A stretch of DNA of 64,000 bases from Chenopodium formosanum (lineage: Eukaryota > Streptophyta > Magnoliopsida > Caryophyllales > Amaranthaceae): the NCBI GenBank assembly GCA_024500155.1, contig CM044877.1:11413501-11477500 (forward strand), given 5' to 3'. Below are positions 59,400 to 64,000 of the stretch, piece by piece. Within the stretch, counting starts at the first letter, position 1, and every line of letters starts with the position of its first letter. The notes beneath the pieces are model-generated. The model ran no database searches and had not been told where the DNA came from. It was given only the letters and a program-made list of their open reading frames with translations. A program made the translations under genes and the position numbers.

Positions 59400-59695
59400 T
59401 TTCTTTTTCAAATTTTCATTTCTATAACTTAAACCCATTTTTTTTCAACCTACTACCCACTTCAGTAATAAACTAATGGATTCCATTGTTCCTCCTAAAA
59501 ACTTTGTGCTCCTAAAAATTAAGCACTTATTAAAATACAAGTGTGTCATGTTTAAATGTCTAATGTAAAGCCAGAGGGTAATTTTGTAGCTGACCATTTA
59601 GTGAGAGTAGTAACGTACGATGTTGAACAAGTATGAGTTAATCATTGTCCGGACGATAATATTATTTATGTACTCATGAACAATTTGTCTGCTAA

Positions 59696-59948
59696 GACTT
59701 CGTTCACTTCATCTTATTTTTTCCGAACTTAAATTATTTTTATTGAATTGAAATTATTTTAATTTAACTAAAATTAATTTTGCTGAACTGAAATTAATTT
59801 TTCTGATTCTCTATTATATTTCTTATTTAGAGTCACTGGTTTTTACTAAACTGAAATTATTTTTTTTACTGAACTTAATTTTTTTTTATTAAAATAAAAT
59901 TATTTTTTTTACCGAATATCATTTCTTTTAAAGTGAAGTAATATAGTC
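59696..59948. mobile_element. Tourist-type MITE copy B (253 bp), tandem with copy C
   Basis: GACTTCGTTCACTTCATCTT at the left and AAGTGAAGTAATATAGTC at the right, between TAA at 59693-59695 and TAA at 59949-59951. The interior is the same TGAATTGAAATTATTTTT family. Confidence 0.8.
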
Positions 59949-59951
59949 TAA

Positions 59952-60226
59952 CGCCCCGTTCACTTCACCTTATTTTTGTTGAAGTGAAATTATTTAATCT
60001 GAATTGAAATTATTTTTGCTGAATTGAAATTATTTTTGCTGAATTGAAATTATTTTCACTAAATCTCTATTATATTTCTTATTTACATTTACTGAATTTC
60101 ACTAAACTGAAATTATTTTTACTTAACATAAACTATTTTTGCTCAATAGAATTTATTTTTATTGAACTAAAATTAATTTTACTAAATATTTTTTTTTCTA
60201 TTTTTACGGTGAAGTGAAGAGGGCCC
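59952..60226. mobile_element. Tourist-type MITE copy C (275 bp), tandem with copy B
   Basis: CGCCCCGTTCACTTCACCTT at the left and GGTGAAGTGAAGAGGGCCC at the right, flanked by TAA at 59949-59951 and 60227-60229. The left TAA is shared with copy B. Confidence 0.85.
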
Positions 60227-60332
60227 TAACTCCAAATAAGTTCGATAATCTATATCTATATCTATATCTATACTTCTATACTTAGTATTTAAAACTATAA
60301 CCAATAAACTAAGAAATCTATATCTATCTATA

Positions 60333-60835
60333 TCTATACTTAGTATTTAAAACTATAATCAATAAACTAAGAAAGACACATGTCCTAATCCATTCTATTA
60401 CACTTCTCTAACCATAGTGCCACATGTCATCTTACACTATTAATTTTTTATTACACGATTTTTTTTTTAATTCTTTCATTAAACTTATACTTCATCTTTC
60501 ATACATACTTCATCTCGTCATCTTACACTATTAATTTTTTATTACACGATTTTTTTTAATTCTTTCATTAAATTTATACTTCATCTTTCATACATACTTC
60601 ATCTCTTCATCTTCATCTCTCCCCTTTAATTAAATCTTTTCCTATTCTCTCTTTAATTTTAGCCCTTCCACCTTCTATTTAAGCCTTTTTTTTTTTCGAT
60701 TAAAGTTCTAAAATTTAAATTTCCTGTTTCCGATTACATATTATACCCTATAATGACTTATTGATATTTCCTCACTTATCTCTCAACACAATTTTATATG
60801 AATAACACGTGTATTGCATGGGCCAAAAGACTAAT
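60333..60835 (+). mobile_element. Non-autonomous Helitron, 503 bp, same family as 58527-59399
   Basis: It begins TCTATACTTAGTATTTAAAA after an A and ends GGGCCAAAAGACTAAT before a T, with an imperfect hairpin (CACGTG...CATGGG). A second copy of the 5' ~45 bp stands at 60275, directly upstream. Inside, an ~89-bp block (CATCTTACACTATTAATTTT to ACATACTTCATCTC) is tandemly duplicated at 60428-60605. Confidence 0.85.
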
Positions 60836-60989
60836 TGAAATTTAACATTTGACTACCCACAACCCACCCTACGAGTAGTTCCGCCAAAAAAAAAAAAAAA
60901 AAAAAAAAAGCAAAAAAACTTAAATCTGACGAATCCTTCATTTCCTTTACTTAGCCATTCTTCCCGTCTTCTTCTCTTCTACTCCGTAC

Positions 60990-60995
60990 TATATA
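60990..60995 (+). promoter_or_regulatory. TATA-like box of the TM9SF gene
   Basis: ACTATATACAC about 70 bp upstream of the ATG is followed by a CT-rich leader. Position and context suit a plant core promoter. It begins only about 150 bp after the Helitron end. Confidence 0.5.
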
Positions 60996-61061
60996 CACTG
61001 TTATCAATCAACCCATCTTCATCTTTCTCTCTCCTCCCTCTTCTCGATCTCAAGATCGAAG

Positions 61062-62821
61062 ATGGGCTTCCATGGCAGAAGCTCATGGATCTTCTCTCTC
61101 CTCTGCGCTCTTCTCCTCTTCTCTCAAGCTCACTCTTTTTACCTTCCTGGTGTTGCTCCTCGCGATTTCCAAGTGGTAAATTTTTTGCTTCTCTTCATTT
61201 TGTTTTTTGTTTCTTGTTTTCTACTTTTGATTTGCGTTTTTGGGTTGTAATTTTTGTGGGGTTGGTTAGTTGATCTGTTTTGATTTGGGGATTAGGGTTT
61301 TTGGTAGGATCTGATTACTGTTTAATTCGTGTTCTTATTGGTTTTTATCTGGATCTGATTATTTGGGTTTATTCATGTGCTATTGATCTATGTATTGTGT
61401 GATTTTATCTTATTTGACTATCCTGAGGTTTGAGATTTTGGGAGATTTGATTAGTTTAGAAAGATCTTAAATTTTCACAGATGATTTGACTGTGAGTTGT
61501 TGAGTGGAATATATTTCAACCTGAGGCACTGTTAATTGTAGAAATTTCGATGTTTCGGTGCAATAATAGCTTCATACTATCACTTTTACTGTTGAATATA
61601 GTTGTGGATTGATGTGCCATGTTATCGCGAAGCTAAAAGATGATCCTTGCTTCGATTAGTGGAGGATCTGAATGTTAGTGAGAATGTTGGTACGGCATTC
61701 AGTTGAATTGATTAGTTGGATACATTTGTGATAATCTATTGATTTATGAATTTATGAGGTTGTCAAGGTTATCATCTTTTGATGACATTGAAATCTGGTG
61801 GAAACTTCATTAGACTTGGAGTCCTGGATGTATTGGTGATTGGGGGGTGAAGTGGACTGGGTCGGCGGGGCTGAAAGTGCAATACCCCGTTTTTTATTTG
61901 ATGCATCATGTAGAGCTCGGAAATATTGTTCATTGAGTAATATGCTTATGAATGCTACAAATACTTAAAATGTACAGTAAATGATTTTTTTTTGTTGAAA
62001 ATTTGTGCAGGGAGATCCTCTTCAAGTGAAGGTGAATAAGCTTTCATCAACAAAGACCCAGCTTCCTTATGACTACTATTTCCTGAAATATTGTGAGCCA
62101 CAGAAAATTATCAACAGTGCTGAGAACTTGGGAGAAGTTCTTCGTGGTGATCGTATTGAGAATTCTGTGTACACTGTAAGCTTGCATTTCTTTGTAAAAC
62201 GTATTACTATTATTTCTACAATTTTCTCTGTAATGTATCCGCTTTTGGACCACAAGTCATGGTTTTATGATATTTAAATTTGACATTCTATTGGTATGCC
62301 AGTTCAAGATGAGAGAGGAGCGGATTTGTCAGGTTGGTTGCCGACATAAACTTGATGCTGAGGCTGCTAAAAATTTCAAGGAAATGATCGATGATGAATA
62401 TAGAGTTAACATGTAAGTACTGGTGATTAGTTGGCTGAATTTAAATAGTTTAGATGGACGCTTTAAATTTGGCTTATGTATCTATGTATGCCTGCTTACA
62501 TTTCTATTGTGTTGTAACAGGATTCTGGACAATCTTCCAGTTGCTGTGATAAGGCAAAGGAGGGATGGACAGGCCAAGGTTTACGAGCATGGATATCGTG
62601 TAGGATTTAAGGGAAAGTACTCTGGGGTAAGTTGTATGCAATTGTATCTACCTGTGGATTTTGTACTGCTGTTTTTTCCTATCTTGATGCCCAAACTTGC
62701 TGTTGCAGACTAATGAGGAGAAGTACTTTATCCATAACCATCTAAGCTTCAAAGTGATGTACCACAAGGATCTGGAAACTGATGTTGCTCGTATAGTTGG
62801 TTTTGAGGTTACTCCTCACAG
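61062..62821 (+). CDS. Transmembrane 9 superfamily (TM9SF/EMP70) protein, first five exons, partial
   Basis: Exons: 61062-61175, 62011-62175, 62303-62412, 62521-62626, 62709-62821. Phases join. The protein starts MGFHGRSSW then IFSLLCALLLFSQAHSFYLP, a clear signal peptide, followed by GVAPRDFQVGDPLQVKVNKL, LPYDYYFLKYCEPQKIINSA, ENLGEVLRGDRIENSVYT, MILDNLPVAVIRQRRDGQ and FIHNHLSFKVMYHKDLETDV. These are the conserved lumenal domain of plant TMN/TM9SF proteins, with cysteines in CEPQK and ICQVGCRHK. The nine-helix membrane part must be encoded beyond the window. Family members sit in Golgi/endosomal membranes and help sort membrane proteins. The leader is CT-rich. The start is the first ATG after the TATA-like box, and the signal peptide supports it. 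Confidence 0.95.
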
Positions 62822-64000
62822 GTTTGCTTCCTATCCTTGCTGAAAACATTGATTATTGCTTGTGTCATCCTTTTTTGTTTGTATGGGTGTATATTAAATT
62901 CATTTCTTATTTTTTTCATTTGCCTCGTAAATTTCATTGCTTCAACTTTTGGCTCATTTCGGTTACTTTTATCATTCAACTCTCGATGAATTGTGCTAAG
63001 GGGCCAAATTTATAGCTTACTCTATCAGCAGAGCCTTTTGCATGTTACATTCTGTGTTTGTTGGATGGAACCATGGATTTAAAGTTATTAATACTAGTGA
63101 TTGTTGGACCTAGCTTGATATGAATGATTAATATCAGACATGTTTTAAGCATATTGTCATTTGAGATATACTCATAGCTCATGCTGGCTATTTAGTAAGA
63201 AACTGTTGGATCAATGATAATGATTCTTTGAAAATTGTTGGTCAATTATTTTGGGTTTTAATAGAATAGTATGTGTTGATAATTATCTCCACTTCTGGCA
63301 CTTCCTGAACTGATGATTCTAGCAATAATGATGATCCCAACTTGTATTTGTATGGGGAATAGGACATAGCTCCGTTAGTTTGTGCCACAAGTGAGGATCA
63401 AGTAAAGTTAAAAAGAGCATCACTTTTCTCAAACCAGCTTGTATTTTGACTATAAGTTTATCCATTGGCGTTATGAATTATTTATAGATATATACGTTTT
63501 TCTTCTCCTCAAGACAAGCTCTCATTATAGTTGAGCTAATGGTTGGCATATATGTTGTAAATCTTGTAATAGGTTTTCCATTTTAGTGTTGGTCATGATA
63601 TGGCTGGCATAGTGCCCTGAATATGTGTCCTACGCTTTGCATACTTCTTCTTATGGCAAGGCTACAAACTTACGATTTTGTAATTGGGGTCATTAGAGTC
63701 TTGAAGAAGTAAAAGGCTATATATATTGAGAAGAGGGGGGGGGGGGGAGATTAGCAGTGCTTAGCATTTAGACACTATTTTTACGGAGCCCATTTGTAAT
63801 TAAGAATTTAAAGTCTTGGCATACTCCTCAAGAGGAGTCAGCTACATATCTTATTATGCCCTGAGACCATTTGAGCTTTGGTACCTTAATGTGATTGTGT
63901 AGCTCATTTTATGTCTGTCCCTCTGTATATTAGCATTTGTAATTTGATGAAAATATCCAAACTTGGGAAGTGGGAACCAATATTTTATGTCAGTAATCTT
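62822..64000 (+). other. Intron 5 of the TM9SF gene, open at the window edge
   Basis: After the donor GTTTGC at 62822 no further matching exon appears before 64000, so intron 5 exceeds 1.17 kb. It has a G-run of about 15 at 63735-63750. The next exon should resume after ...GFEVTPH. Confidence 0.7.

Overview
The window is AT-rich plant nuclear DNA from a eudicot. Its genes have many short exons and GT-AG introns, and two of them encode plant-typical proteins (an FVE/MSI4-type WD40 protein and an RLCK-VII kinase). Every space between genes is filled with plant transposon families. A Caryophyllales origin is possible, but I cannot fix the species from sequence alone.

Three host genes can be read exon by exon. 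(1) 763-9696, plus strand: an MSI4/FVE-like histone-binding WD40 protein, 15 exons, 456 aa, with a very short N-terminus and one GC-AG intron. (2) 15553-18825, minus strand: a RIPK/PBL-like receptor-like cytoplasmic kinase, 6 exons, 378 aa, with a SINE in intron 3 and a Stowaway remnant in intron 2. (3) 61062 to beyond the right edge, plus strand: the first five exons of a transmembrane 9 superfamily (TM9SF/EMP70) protein with a signal peptide.

The rest is a layered repeat landscape. Between genes 1 and 2 lies a nearly complete PIF/Harbinger element (10388-14633) with an intact Myb/SANT-like ORF and a DDE transposase broken by two in-frame stops. From 20 to 49 kb the DNA is a mosaic of non-autonomous elements: mariner/Stowaway, hAT, Mutator-like elements with long terminal inverted repeats (TIRs), a solo LTR and Helitrons. 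It also holds an RPA70-like pseudogene of the kind carried by plant Helitrons and two CYP76-like P450 remnants. From 49.6 to 56.1 kb a 5'-truncated LINE with a 15-bp target duplication was split by a 3.5-kb solo LTR, which was itself hit by a Mutator-like element. From 56 to 61 kb there are Tourist MITEs (two in tandem sharing one TAA), another long-TIR Mutator-like element and two Helitrons of one family facing head to head.

The most unusual theme is a set of hAT-type elements at 27.6, 30.1, 35.5 and 38.9 kb. They share a terminus plan (TAG...TG at the start, CA...CTA at the end), and three have 8-bp target duplications. Each interior is packed with a different short motif: GGGTTCGGGTT, AACCGAACCG, GGGTACCCG or GGATATCCGATATCC. 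No CRISPR arrays, rRNA genes or complete tRNA genes were seen.
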